Source: a virus
Reading direction: 5' to 3' (one strand)
DNA length: 64,000 nucleotides
Virus record (IMG/VR): IMGVR_UViG_3300020220_004354
Coordinates: 1 to 64,000 of that record
In this document: piece after piece, positions 1-8,164 of the stretch
Position numbering within the stretch: the first letter of the stretch is position 1
Layout: every line of letters begins with the position of its first letter
The notes under the pieces: generated by a model
The model's database searches: none
The model's input: the letters and a program-made list of their open reading frames with translations, nothing else
Told to the model about the DNA's origin: nothing
Translations under genes and position numbers: made by a program

Positions 1-1059
1 GCTGTCCGTTGACCTGACCACCCTTGCCCCGAAACTGCCCGCAGTCGTGTAAGTCGTTAGCAGTGAGTTCCAGACCGCTGCCGCTGTCCCTGCCGTGTTC
101 AGTGGTGCCGTGTAGCTCGCTGCCAGCAGTGCATCGTCAGTACCTCTCATATCACTGTTTGCCGTCGTTGTATCGACCAGCACAACACGCGAAACGTGAC
201 CACTAGCATTGATGCCAAGGGCTGCAAAGTTGCTCGGGAACGTCACTCCGGAAATGCTGCCAACCGACCCGACGACGTTGCCGCCGACATTGCCTGTCAC
301 GCTTGCTACAGCACCGCCAGCAAAACTGCTGACCGTTGCGGGAAATGTCGCCGCAAGAAAACCAGTCGGCTGCACATAGGTGGGCATCGGCATTCCTGTT
401 ACAGTCACGCCGTTCCATTGATCCGTATTTGCCGTGACTCTGTTTGTCACGCTGCCTACAGCCCCCGTCACGCTTCCTACGGCCCCCGTCACGCTGCCCA
501 CGGAGCCGCTCACGTTGCCTGTGATGTTTGCCGTCTGATTACCGAGTCCGGTTACTGCAATCAGTGCGTAGCCGGTTTTGTCGTTGTTTGTGCTTACTGT
601 GACGCCTGCAGTCACCGACGCTACAGCACCACCGGCAAATGTTGATCGCGTTGAGACTGCTACGTCGATGCGACCTAATTCGGTTGCCAATTCCGTTCTG
701 ACTGCCGTTGCATTCGTTGCCGCTGTCGGTGGTGTTGTATAGCCCGAGGTTGCGAGCCTGCTGCTCACTGTTGCATCAAGATAGTCAGCGTTTGGGGTTT
801 CATATGCGATGTAAGTGCCATCGGCATTCGCTAATCTGACCCACCACTGAGCGAGCAGCGTTCCGGCTGGGTTTGTAGCGACTAATCGATACACGCCTGC
901 GAGTGTGCTCGTCACCGTTGCGACGTACACGCCCGTGGCATTTGTTCTGGCTGTGACGCTGCCTGCTGTTGCCTCAATCGTATCAGACCCCGCAGCGAAT
1001 AGTTTTGCTGTGATTGTCTGGCCGGATGGGGCTGCAAATTCGATTGTCTGCGTTGCCAT
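1..1059 (-). CDS. Tail fibre-like protein, 3' end outside window
   Basis: Open minus-strand frame of 353 codons from an ATG at 1059 to the window edge, with no stop, so the C-terminus is missing. Residues 1-60 read like a small beta-sandwich (MATQTIEFAAPSGQTIT, then VYVATVTSTLAGVYRLVATN). The rest is Ala/Thr/Val/Gly-rich with short repeats of the SVTGAVGSVTGNVGG type and segments such as DDALLAASYTAPL, as seen in fibrous phage tail proteins. It is the last visible gene of the fibre operon, starting 3 nt after the stop of the 125-aa gene. The fibre role is inferred from composition, repeats and position; no receptor-binding domain is visible. Confidence 0.7.
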   Translation of the reverse strand, partial: MATQTIEFAAPSGQTITAKLFAAGSDTIEATAGSVTARTNATGVYVATVTSTLAGVYRLVATNPAGTLLAQWWVRLANADGTYIAYETPNADYLDATVSSRLATSGYTTPPTAATNATAVRTELATELGRIDVAVSTRSTFAGGAVASVTAGVTVSTNNDKTGYALIAVTGLGNQTANITGNVSGSVGSVTGAVGSVTGAVGSVTNRVTANTDQWNGVTVTGMPMPTYVQPTGFLAATFPATVSSFAGGAVASVTGNVGGNVVGSVGSISGVTFPSNFAALGINASGHVSRVVLVDTTTANSDMRGTDDALLAASYTAPLNTAGTAAAVWNSLLTTYTTAGSFGARVVRSTDS

Positions 1060-1062
1060 TGA

Positions 1063-1440
1063 TTACGTCGCCTCTGTTGATGCCGATTGCCATAATGGCA
1101 GTAGTTCACCGATCACGATTCTGTCGTCTTGACCCATTTCATACGACCAAGCTGCTTTTTGATATTCGACGGGCAAAACTGTGCCGTAGGTTGATACAAA
1201 TTGCCGACCCATACCGAGCAACAGTAACACTGTAGTCGGTGGCATTGCATCGATGATGTCTTGCATTTGCTGGCGAGTATGAATGCTGCCGCCACCGAGT
1301 TGATTCACGCCCCAAGTGTGCTGATACGCGGCAATGAATTCGTTAATAACATTTTCCTCAGCCTGATTGGCTCGGATAATGATGTTTTCGGCATACTCTG
1401 CCGCTCTGTTTTTTGGTATTGCTGGTACTGGTAATGGCAT
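1063..1440 (-). CDS. Conserved-looking small protein in tail-fibre operon
   Basis: 125 aa, soluble, no signal peptide or membrane segment. The N-terminal half is alpha-helical (about residues 10-45, AAEYAENIIIRANQAEE) and the middle contains a hydrophobic PPTTVLLLLGMG stretch. The start ATG overlaps the TAA of the upstream 510-aa fibre gene (TAATG), so translation is probably coupled. Lying between two fibre genes, it could be a fibre-associated structural protein or chaperone. I do not recognise the family. Confidence 0.6.
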   Translation of the reverse strand: MPLPVPAIPKNRAAEYAENIIIRANQAEENVINEFIAAYQHTWGVNQLGGGSIHTRQQMQDIIDAMPPTTVLLLLGMGRQFVSTYGTVLPVEYQKAAWSYEMGQDDRIVIGELLPLWQSASTEAT

Positions 1441-2972
1441 TATGCAAGAACTCCAATGTTGCGCAGGGCTTTGACCACTTGCGCGATTGTGTAGCCGTCG
1501 AAAGTGTCAGCATCGCTGAGCGCGTTGCCAGCAAATAGCTCATGGCTGGCCGAGTCCACCGCTGTCGTCGGTTGCTCAATCGGTGTCGCACCATACATAC
1601 CGACCAATGCTGACGCAGACCCGCCGATGCGTAGACCTCGCAGCGTGCCGCCTGCAGAGCCTTTGTCAGTCTCAATGGTGCAGATGTTGGATGCCCACGC
1701 AATGTTCAGCCGCTCATGGCTGGTAGCACTGGTGTAGGTATTATAGACACGCAAGGTATGTGCTGTTGTAGACGCTCGCAGACCGACCAGCCCTGCACCG
1801 CCATCACGCACCAGCCCAGTGTCATGTGTTGATGTTCCGGTCACCGCAGCTGATGCCCAACCAATTGTAGCACCAGACCACGCGACAGCATGGAACGCAC
1901 TGTTCAGTGTCCAACTGCCGCTCCCAAATACAGGACGACCCGCCGAATCAATGACACCGACAGACACACCGGCACTTGTGCGCCAAATTTGCTGATTGAC
2001 CGATTGCCCGCTTGCCGGTGTGATGTCGATTTGCGTGAGATTGCTCGAACCAACAACATGCACCTCGCTCAGTGTTTTTCGGCCTGCAAGAGTCTGCGTG
2101 CCTGTAGTAATGACTCCTCTTGCGGATGCCGATGCGTCGGGAATGTTCAGGGTGTGAACTCCAGACGCCGACGAAAACGCAACATTGGTACCCGTCGTGC
2201 CGACCGCAAATGTTTGCGTCGCGGTCGTCAGCGAATTCAAGCTTGTAATACCGCCGCCGCCACCACTTGGCACTGCCCACGTCTGATCACCACGCAAAAA
2301 CGTCGTCGCGTCAGCCGTGCCACTAGCGAGTCTCGGCGTAGCAATCGTGCCGCTGGTAATGTCTGATGCTGCGTGCGTGTGACTTGTGGCTGCTGCTCCG
2401 ATGTCGGCTGCGGTCAGTGCATCGCTGCCGCCTGTTTCGTGATTTGTTTTGTGTGCTGTCGGCGTGCGTGAATCCGATAGCCTGCTGTCGTTGCCCTGAC
2501 AGAATGTGCCGGACGTTGTGCCGAATGCCCCCGCCGTTAAAACACCAGACGCCCCGGTAATGATTGGCAGGCTTGCTGTTGCGCCAATTGCTCCTGCATT
2601 TGTGATGTTGCCGTGCGTGTGGCTCGACGGCGTGAACGTCGCAGGAACCCCGCTCAAATCCCCGTAAGCTCCGCTAAACGACGATGTGCCTGCACCAATT
2701 GCTGTTCGAGTCGCCGGCCCGTCTGCTAGCGTCAGTAGTGATCGGCCAAATGCGGTAGTCGTCAGGGCTGCGATTGCCGTCAGATCGCTGTCAAGCGGTT
2801 GATATGCCGCTAGCAATGTATCCACCTGTGCCGACGTGTAGACACTCAGCAGCGTCCGCACCTGCGTTGCCGTCAGTGCGATAGCTGCTGCAGCACTGCC
2901 CGTATTGTTCCCAAGCAGCGTGTTTGCCGACACGTCGAGGACCGCGCTAAAGGGAAATGCTGTGATTGCCAT
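1440..2972 (-). CDS. Tail fibre / receptor-binding protein
   Basis: 510 aa. Residues 1-130 have the T4-like collar style (ALTATQVRTLL, YQPLDSDLTAIAAL, FGRSLLTLADGPATR), followed by repeats around SHTHGNITNAG, SHTHAASDITSGTI and LRGDQTWAVPSGGGGG that are typical of phage tail-fibre shafts. Residues 250-510 hold a beta-rich distal part with no chaperone-type autocleavage motif that I can see, ending in a helical ADTFDGYTIAQVVKALRNIG, a segment seen at the end of many fibres. It is in one operon with the preceding sugar cassette and is the most likely adhesin of this region. Host-receptor specificity cannot be read from the sequence. Confidence 0.85.
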   Translation of the reverse strand: MAITAFPFSAVLDVSANTLLGNNTGSAAAAIALTATQVRTLLSVYTSAQVDTLLAAYQPLDSDLTAIAALTTTAFGRSLLTLADGPATRTAIGAGTSSFSGAYGDLSGVPATFTPSSHTHGNITNAGAIGATASLPIITGASGVLTAGAFGTTSGTFCQGNDSRLSDSRTPTAHKTNHETGGSDALTAADIGAAATSHTHAASDITSGTIATPRLASGTADATTFLRGDQTWAVPSGGGGGITSLNSLTTATQTFAVGTTGTNVAFSSASGVHTLNIPDASASARGVITTGTQTLAGRKTLSEVHVVGSSNLTQIDITPASGQSVNQQIWRTSAGVSVGVIDSAGRPVFGSGSWTLNSAFHAVAWSGATIGWASAAVTGTSTHDTGLVRDGGAGLVGLRASTTAHTLRVYNTYTSATSHERLNIAWASNICTIETDKGSAGGTLRGLRIGGSASALVGMYGATPIEQPTTAVDSASHELFAGNALSDADTFDGYTIAQVVKALRNIGVLA

Positions 2973-3126
2973 ATTTAATATCCCGACTGCACGATTTGTG
3001 CACGCTGTTGATGATCAGTCCACATGCCCAAGCAATCACTGCGTAGAATTCTGTCATCGCGTTAATTATGATCGCAATGGAGAGAGCAAACATGCCATCC
3101 ACGATTGGCCAGTGAATCCCAGGCAT
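2947..3126 (-). CDS. Small single-pass membrane protein (candidate)
   Basis: 59 codons, starting one base after the TGA of the 180-aa gene (TGAGATG) and ending 26 nt inside the start of the fibre gene. This is the tight packing expected of a real coupled gene. One hydrophobic segment lies at about residues 10-37 (MFALSIAIIINAMTEFYAV), followed by a basic tail (HKSCSRDIKYG). No strong Shine-Dalgarno is visible, so expression would depend on coupling. It could also be a spacer with a chance reading frame. Confidence 0.4.
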   Translation of the reverse strand: MPGIHWPIVDGMFALSIAIIINAMTEFYAVIAWACGLIINSVHKSCSRDIKYGNHSISL

Positions 3127-3127
3127 C

Positions 3128-3670
3128 TCAAAATGCACCACGTGGCTCTTTAGACATTGTGCTGCCAATTGACCCGCCCCCGGCACTTAACTTTGCCTGT
3201 GCTGCCGCGCTGCGTTTGATCTTAGGCATCGCAACCACAGAACGCTTGCATACACCCAAAACTTTCGTTTCTGGCTTCACCGTCACATTGAGCTTGCTAA
3301 TCGCTTCTTCGACATCCTCTTGAACTGTAACCGGGCTAGTATCAATTACTAGCAATCGACCATTGACATTGGTATCGCTGGGCATTCCCTGAAGACTGAT
3401 CTTAAGAACCCCATTTTCATAAAGTACAATATCGCGGCTTTGGAACGATACCGCAGACTGTCCGGCCTCGACTAATACTTTTCGATCCGGAACGACCAAA
3501 CGATTGTCAATTCGCAGCTTCGCCGCATATTCCCCGCCAGACGTGGATATGTTGTCAACATTGACCATGACAATCAATGCAACATTTTGCCCCGTCACAG
3601 TGAACTGAGCTAGTTCCTGTTCGGTCACAATGTTGAGATTAGCAAATGTGTCGTCGTATAAAGTTCGCAT
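3128..3670 (-). CDS. Unknown protein between sugar cassette and fibre genes
   Basis: 180 aa. Residues 1-120 appear beta-rich (FTVTGQNVALIVMVNVDNI, IDNRLVVPDRKVLVEAGQ, DIVLYENGVLKISLQGMP), like a small virion beta-sandwich. The C-terminus is basic and low in complexity (MPKIKRSAAAQAKLSAGGGS). It starts 13 nt after the methyltransferase stop and no good ribosome-binding site is visible. It could be a fibre accessory or the acceptor of the modification made by the upstream cassette; this is inference from position only. Confidence 0.65.
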   Translation of the reverse strand: MRTLYDDTFANLNIVTEQELAQFTVTGQNVALIVMVNVDNISTSGGEYAAKLRIDNRLVVPDRKVLVEAGQSAVSFQSRDIVLYENGVLKISLQGMPSDTNVNGRLLVIDTSPVTVQEDVEEAISKLNVTVKPETKVLGVCKRSVVAMPKIKRSAAAQAKLSAGGGSIGSTMSKEPRGAF

Positions 3671-3682
3671 ACGATATATTTG

Positions 3683-4426
3683 TCAAGCCGCTCGTGCAGC
3701 GATCATCATATGCCAAGAATCAAAATCGGGTTCTTCAAATATATTCGGACATTGCCCAATCTTCAGAACATGGAAACCACTTAACTTCAACATGTGAGTA
3801 ATCTCCATTGGGAAGAAGAATCGCATATAATGGTCTTCCACAAATTCATTGCCATGATTGTCCCAAATCTGGTATCGAACATGGCACACATTCTCATTCT
3901 GATGTAATGTGCCTTTTGATAGCCGCAAAAATTTTACGCCATCACCCTCAATTCGTTTAATGCGTTCTCCGACTCCGGTCTGCAAGACAGTCGGGCCATA
4001 CCAAACGTCGAACAGATACAATCCACCGGGTCTTACATGCTTCCGAGCACATCGGAACGCATTCATTATTCCTTCGTTGCTGTTTTGATACCCCAAGACC
4101 GCCGCCATCGTCAACATTACATCGAAGGTCTCGTGTAAATCAAAGTCTGCGATATCTCCTTCTACGAACCGCATGCCCGGAATTTTCTTCTTAGCGTTAT
4201 CAAGCATTCCTGCGGATCTATCCAATCCGACCACCGAATATCTGCTGTTGTTCGACAGAAATACACTATGATTACCAGTACCACAACCAGCATCTAAAAT
4301 TTCAACAGCGGCTGGGTCTGCCAAATATTTAGAAATAAGTGCATCTATAGTTTCTACTTCCTGTTCATACGGTTTATCCGTGTAAAGCAAGTCATACAAA
4401 TCAGCATAGTTGCGACCGAAAATCAT
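3683..4426 (-). CDS. SAM-dependent methyltransferase, class I
   Basis: 247 aa from ATG 4426. Motif I is clear (VEILDAGCGTGNHSVFL), followed by the acidic end of beta 2 (YSVVGLDRSAGML), motif II (GDIADFDLHETFDVMLTM) and the post-II region (KHVRPGGLYLFDVWYG). The start overlaps the aminotransferase stop as ATGA; an ATG eight codons upstream is possible but would overlap more. It is the last member of a glycosyltransferase-cupin-aminotransferase-methyltransferase cassette, so an O- or N-methyl step on a sugar is the likely job. Its N-terminus (NYADLYDLLYTD) resembles methyltransferases of polysaccharide clusters. The substrate is unknown. Confidence 0.88.
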   Translation of the reverse strand: MIFGRNYADLYDLLYTDKPYEQEVETIDALISKYLADPAAVEILDAGCGTGNHSVFLSNNSRYSVVGLDRSAGMLDNAKKKIPGMRFVEGDIADFDLHETFDVMLTMAAVLGYQNSNEGIMNAFRCARKHVRPGGLYLFDVWYGPTVLQTGVGERIKRIEGDGVKFLRLSKGTLHQNENVCHVRYQIWDNHGNEFVEDHYMRFFFPMEITHMLKLSGFHVLKIGQCPNIFEEPDFDSWHMMIAARAA

Positions 4427-5526
4427 GCGAGTTCCCTCAACGCTGAGCACACGGAAACAAGTTCAGAAATCGTTAATCCAACACCGGATGGGATATAAAA
4501 GCCTTGCTTCGACAATTTATCGCAGACTGGAAACTCACCACCAACGCCTATCGGTTGACGATGTAATCCGGTGAAAAATGGGCGAGATTCAACCCCGCGA
4601 TCTCGTAATTGCTTGATGAAGTACGACGCCGGACGCTGTGGATCACAGCTAATCAGCCCAAACATCCAATAGACATTGATCGCGTCTGGCGACTCTGGGG
4701 GCAATTGGTATACCCCAAGATCCTTAAGTTGTTGGCGGTAAAATGTGCCGACGAATTGTTTCTGTCGCAATATGTCAGAAATACGAGATACTTGCCCAAG
4801 CCCTATCGCGGCTTGAATATTCGTCATTCTGAAATTATTACCAATTCCTACATGCGTAAATCGATTCTCACCTTCGCCAAAACACAGATTTCGAATTGAC
4901 CGCATGCGATCAGCCAATGTCTTGTCATTGGTGATCACCATACCACCTTCGCCAGTGGTTATTATTTTATTGCCATAAAAACTAAAACATCCGACATGCC
5001 CTATGCTCCCGCAACGTTTCCACGTTTTTTCTTGCCGCACCAAGCATTCCGCACCATGGGCTTCGGCGGCATCTTCGATGATTTTTAGATTGTGCTTTGC
5101 GGCCAACGTGAGAATACTGTCCATATCGACAGGGTAGCCATAAATATGCACAACCATAATAGCTGATGTGTTGGGCGTAATCGCGGCTTCGATGGCGTCG
5201 GTGTCTATGCACCACGTATATGGATGAGCATCTACGAGAACCGGTTTCAGTCCATTTCTAATTGCGGCAAGTGCACACGAAATGATGGTGAGGCTCGGAA
5301 TGATTATTTCACTGCCTTTGGGCAATTGAAGGGCGGCTATAGCAAGTTCTAAAGCATGGGTACCATTGGTTACGGCAATACCATGTTCACACCCACAATA
5401 ATTGGCCCATGATTTTTCAAATTCTGGAACGAAGCGGCCCACCGATGATATCCAGCCGCTTTCCATGCATTGAGCGACATATTCTTTCTCAGGATGCCCA
5501 ATCACTGGTGTATTAACTGGAATCAT
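4423..5526 (-). CDS. DegT/DnrJ/EryC1/StrS sugar aminotransferase
   Basis: 367 aa, the usual family length. PLP-binding features are present: VTNGTHALELA for the phosphate, EDAAEAHGAE with Asp152 contacting the pyridine nitrogen, and the internal aldimine Lys187 in FSFYGNKIITTGEGG. The family transfers an amino group from glutamate to a nucleotide-linked keto-sugar, as in perosamine or 3-amino-3,6-dideoxyhexose synthesis. The ATG overlaps the TAA of the cupin gene (TAATG), and the end overlaps the methyltransferase start. Phage copies usually support glycan decoration; here the nearest downstream products are tail fibres. The exact sugar cannot be assigned. Confidence 0.93.
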   Translation of the reverse strand: MIPVNTPVIGHPEKEYVAQCMESGWISSVGRFVPEFEKSWANYCGCEHGIAVTNGTHALELAIAALQLPKGSEIIIPSLTIISCALAAIRNGLKPVLVDAHPYTWCIDTDAIEAAITPNTSAIMVVHIYGYPVDMDSILTLAAKHNLKIIEDAAEAHGAECLVRQEKTWKRCGSIGHVGCFSFYGNKIITTGEGGMVITNDKTLADRMRSIRNLCFGEGENRFTHVGIGNNFRMTNIQAAIGLGQVSRISDILRQKQFVGTFYRQQLKDLGVYQLPPESPDAINVYWMFGLISCDPQRPASYFIKQLRDRGVESRPFFTGLHRQPIGVGGEFPVCDKLSKQGFYIPSGVGLTISELVSVCSALRELA

Positions 5527-5915
5527 TAAAATCGAACCTTCTCTTGAAGCCCGGTATATGGTCCTTGTTTGACCTCGAACAGGACCAAATCATCAGTTAC
5601 GCGGAATCCATGGCCGCCATTTACTATGATAAGTACATTTCCAGCATGCAACTGACGGCTGAATACAAATTCTTGATCTTGATAAAAATCAACGAAGCAC
5701 GAACCTTTGAGAACTAACAGTACCTCGGTAGTCGTGTGTAAGTGGCGTTCTACTGGGTTGTGATAGTGTTTTTGTATCTCCGAACCCTTCGGATAGACGA
5801 TATATCCAGATTGTTGCTGACATTCATTTGGTGTGATAAATGTGGTCTGGTCCGGCACGTTTCCAGTATAGATGTATCCAAAAAAGACTCCGTCGTGCAT
5901 TAGATTCTCGACCAT
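5526..5915 (-). CDS. Cupin-fold protein of sugar cassette
   Basis: 129 aa single-domain cupin. Metal-ligand type residues are in IQKHYHNPVERHLHTTTEVL, and the second cupin motif is HAGNVLIIVNGGHGFRV. The segment FEVKQGPYTGLQEKVRF at the C-terminus is a signature I associate with cupins found beside DegT aminotransferases and glycosyltransferases in surface-polysaccharide clusters. Whether it is an isomerase (as FdtA is), an epimerase or a regulator is open. It starts right after the glycosyltransferase and overlaps the aminotransferase by one base. Confidence 0.8.
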   Translation of the reverse strand: MVENLMHDGVFFGYIYTGNVPDQTTFITPNECQQQSGYIVYPKGSEIQKHYHNPVERHLHTTTEVLLVLKGSCFVDFYQDQEFVFSRQLHAGNVLIIVNGGHGFRVTDDLVLFEVKQGPYTGLQEKVRF

Positions 5916-5917
5916 GA

Positions 5918-6631
5918 TTATCTCTCATGTCTCTCGTGGTTTGTCGGAACAATTGTACCATGTCGTGGGTGGGTTGCTTCCACCAACGGATCAACGAAAA
6001 TCTTGAATCCAAGTCCTCTTATTGAGCGGCACAGGTCTACGATTTCTTCATTACCAAATCGTGCTCCGGCCTTAATCACATTCGCGTTGATCAACGGCAG
6101 TCCGACACTATCGACTTCAAATAATTCATTATTGCGATACGTCTTGCAATATGGATATCGATTTGTGAATAATGTTTCGCCTACTCGGTATCCCCATGTG
6201 TCGCGAAAATAACAGCTCTTTTCAAAGAAGAACATCGGAGCGACGACATCTTTATTATGAGCAAGTAATCGTGGAATATAATCTTTTGGTAGAGTAACAT
6301 CAGAATCAAGCCATAAAATATATGATGGATTTTCTTCCATCGCTCGTTCTAAGGCGATATTCGATAATTGCCCAAGTGTTATTAAGCGATCTGTGATAGC
6401 ATGGCTAGGATAATGGGGTTTGCCAGTGTCTTTTTTGATTAAAACAATATTGAAATTTTTTTGATATTGCTCTAAAGTTTCGTAGGTCGCGTCGGTACTG
6501 TCGCCTTCGAGACACACATGAACTATGTCATATTTATTGCCCAATTGTTGCTTCCAAGCCCCGCGTTGGCGAAAGGCATGGAGCACATCATTTACACAAT
6601 TTCGAAATAATGTACAGACCGCGATTTTCAT
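5918..6631 (-). CDS. Glycosyltransferase, GT-A type
   Basis: 237 aa from the ATG at 6631 (MKIAVCTLFRN); a GTG eight codons upstream is possible but less likely. GT-A features: the N-terminal nucleotide-sugar strand, ALERAMEENPSYILWLDSDVTLPKDYI with a DSD motif in the DXD position, and VVAPMFF. The C-terminal HPRHGTIVPTNHERHER is basic. First gene of the four-gene sugar cassette and probably transcribed through to the fibres. It most likely attaches the amino sugar made by its neighbours to a phage protein or host glycan. TATATA just upstream could be part of a promoter. Confidence 0.85.
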   Translation of the reverse strand: MKIAVCTLFRNCVNDVLHAFRQRGAWKQQLGNKYDIVHVCLEGDSTDATYETLEQYQKNFNIVLIKKDTGKPHYPSHAITDRLITLGQLSNIALERAMEENPSYILWLDSDVTLPKDYIPRLLAHNKDVVAPMFFFEKSCYFRDTWGYRVGETLFTNRYPYCKTYRNNELFEVDSVGLPLINANVIKAGARFGNEEIVDLCRSIRGLGFKIFVDPLVEATHPRHGTIVPTNHERHER

Positions 6632-6737
6632 GGGTCTATATATGGTTTGCAGCACGCTTTACGTGCCCCAAACCCTTGACTATCACATCATTCGGTCGAT
6701 AATTTGAGACCTTTCACCCAGACATGTCCGAGTTGTT

Positions 6738-6758
6738 GACAATGTAGCACACATTGTC
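6738..6758. promoter_or_regulatory. Inverted repeat, operator-like
   Basis: Perfect 8-bp inverted repeat GACAATGT-agcac-ACATTGTC, overlapping a TTGACA hexamer that could be a plus-strand -35 box. It lies in the 200-bp gap upstream of the glycosyltransferase. A dimeric repressor site is the natural reading; a weak transcript hairpin is the alternative. No second copy was noticed. Confidence 0.4.
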
Positions 6759-6833
6759 GATCTATTACAAACGCATTGCTGCGGTATTCGCCGCCTCAAA
6801 ACCTATATATCTAAACCAACCTACGAAATCGGC

Positions 6834-7304
6834 TTAGGATTCTAGATCGTCCAATTCGTCGTCTGGGATCTCGAACATCTTCTTGGCCTTGCTCGTCATA
6901 TGGTTTAAGATCCCCATGTATCGCACAGAATGTACGACGACTTGTTGCCCAATAATATGGTACATCCCTTCACCATCATGATCATTGAATTCGGTGTTGA
7001 GGTGATCTGATTTGAGTTGAGCGACAATATCCTCAACATCAACGCCAACCATGTAAGCCCGATCAACCTCAACTACAACATGCTTGACGCCTGCGGAATC
7101 GACACCATATACTCGAAACGCGATGCGATAAATCTTTGGGTACGCATCGAACCCGGAACCCACCATGTAATCGCAGTGCTTTTCTTTCGGCTCTGCCGGT
7201 TCTGACTTCTCTGTCGATTCTGACTTCTCTGTCGATTCTGACTCCTCTGTCGATTCTGAATCATTGGTCGGAGCGTCGTCGTCCATTCCATTATCATCGT
7301 ACAT
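6834..7304 (-). CDS. Unknown acidic-repeat protein
   Basis: 156 aa. The N-terminal 45 residues are a low-complexity acidic tail with three imperfect copies of ESTEKS, encoded by a 21-bp-scale tandem repeat near 7200-7260. Residues 47-150 form a compact domain (IYRIAFRVYGVDSAG, HVVVEVDRAYMVGVDVEDIVAQL) that I do not recognise. The start has a Shine-Dalgarno-like AAGGA. It is a monocistronic gene divergent from the SLOG gene at 7416. Charged N-terminal tails of this kind are seen in DNA mimics and scaffold proteins, but that is speculation. Confidence 0.7.
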   Translation of the reverse strand: MYDDNGMDDDAPTNDSESTEESESTEKSESTEKSEPAEPKEKHCDYMVGSGFDAYPKIYRIAFRVYGVDSAGVKHVVVEVDRAYMVGVDVEDIVAQLKSDHLNTEFNDHDGEGMYHIIGQQVVVHSVRYMGILNHMTSKAKKMFEIPDDELDDLES

Positions 7305-7415
7305 GCTTGTTCCTTAGTGGGAGACGGCAGATTCTGACTACCACATCTTCATTCAGAAATAGACTGTATTTAACAATAAAGGTAAACAATGCAACAACAC
7401 TAACGGAGGTCCCAC

Positions 7416-7976
7416 ATGTTAACCAAAGTGATTTCTGGAGGGCAGACCGGAGCCGACCGAGCGGGATTGGACGCGGCTATTACAGCCGGGTTAAAGACCG
7501 GTGGATGGATGCCGAAAGGCTTCAAGGCACACGACGGGTCTCATCCAGAGTTCGCTTACCAATACGGCATCAAAGAACACGAAAGCCCTGAATACCCACC
7601 ACGCACCGCTCTAAATGTGAAAGAATCAGATGGGACTATACGGTTCGCGTCGAATTTCGTGTCACCGGGAGAACAACTCACCGCGAAAATGATTCGGCAA
7701 TATGGCAAACCGAGCCTGTCGATTGACGTTAGACGTGAAACCACGACGCCTGAAGATGTGTCGAACTGGATCATCGAGAACGATATCAAAATCCTGAACA
7801 TAGCAGGAAATTCTGACAAGACTAGCCCTGGTATTGGAGATTTCGTACAGGCATTCCTACTTCAAGTCTTTACCCTATTGAACCAACATGTACAGCCACC
7901 GATTCCCCGACATGCCACGAACCAACACAGAGAAGGCTATAATCACAGGGCTGCTGGCAAAAATCGGACTCTATGA
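7416..7976 (+). CDS. YpsA/SLOG-fold protein (putative Moco-carrier family)
   Basis: 186 aa. The N-terminus ISGGQTGADRAGLDAA and GGWMPKGFKAHDG, the middle YPPRTALNVKESDGT, and GNSDKTSPGIGDFVQAFL match the family annotated as putative molybdenum carrier proteins (cpYpsA, Rossmann-like SLOG superfamily). SLOG proteins bind nucleotide-derived ligands, and several act in nucleotide-signalling defence. The homologous part ends near residue 150; the last 35 residues look unlike the family and overlap another frame (7888-8028). A good ribosome-binding site, GGAGG, lies 8 nt before the ATG. Confidence 0.88.
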   Translation: MLTKVISGGQTGADRAGLDAAITAGLKTGGWMPKGFKAHDGSHPEFAYQYGIKEHESPEYPPRTALNVKESDGTIRFASNFVSPGEQLTAKMIRQYGKPSLSIDVRRETTTPEDVSNWIIENDIKILNIAGNSDKTSPGIGDFVQAFLLQVFTLLNQHVQPPIPRHATNQHREGYNHRAAGKNRTL

Positions 7977-8028
7977 TGATCGCTATTCACAGTCATCAGT
8001 AATCTCGGCGGTTCAGAATTCACGGTAG
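7888..8028 (+). CDS. Small overlapping ORF, 46 aa (candidate)
   Basis: The +1 frame over the odd C-terminus of the SLOG gene reads like real protein (MPRTNTEKAIITGLLAKIGL, YDDRYSQSSVISAVQNSR). It starts at ATG 7888, or at the internal ATG 7912. It ends in TAG inside the first copy of the 29-bp repeat. It may be a separate small gene, or the true C-terminus of the SLOG protein restored by a +1 frameshift. No Shine-Dalgarno is evident. Confidence 0.4.
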   Translation: MYSHRFPDMPRTNTEKAIITGLLAKIGLYDDRYSQSSVISAVQNSR

Positions 8029-8065
8029 GAATCTCGGCGGTTCAGAATTCACGGTAGGAATCTCG
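8001..8065. repeat. 29-bp tandem repeat, two copies
   Basis: Two exact copies of a 29-bp unit beginning AATCTCGGCGG and ending CACGGTAGG (8001-8029 and 8030-8058), plus 7 bp of a third. The first copy encodes the end of the 46-aa ORF, so the second is probably a recent tandem duplication. Confidence 0.9.
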
Positions 8066-8080
8066 TATGTGCGCACATAC
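8065..8080. promoter_or_regulatory. 16-bp perfect palindrome
   Basis: GTATGTGCGCACATAC is a perfect palindrome with no spacer, directly after the 29-bp repeat and 85 bp before the end of the phosphoribosyltransferase gene. With no loop it suits a dimeric DNA-binding protein better than a terminator. Function unknown. Confidence 0.5.
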
Positions 8081-8164
8081 GGTCGATCTAAATCCGAACA
8101 GCCTCGATGAATTACAATCATGGCTTACCAATATGGTATTATGGTTTGCCGATGAATAACCTGC

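Noticed and set aside
1890-2366. 158-residue plus-strand frame
   Set aside because: Antisense to a clear tail-fibre gene, Arg/Cys-rich shadow composition.
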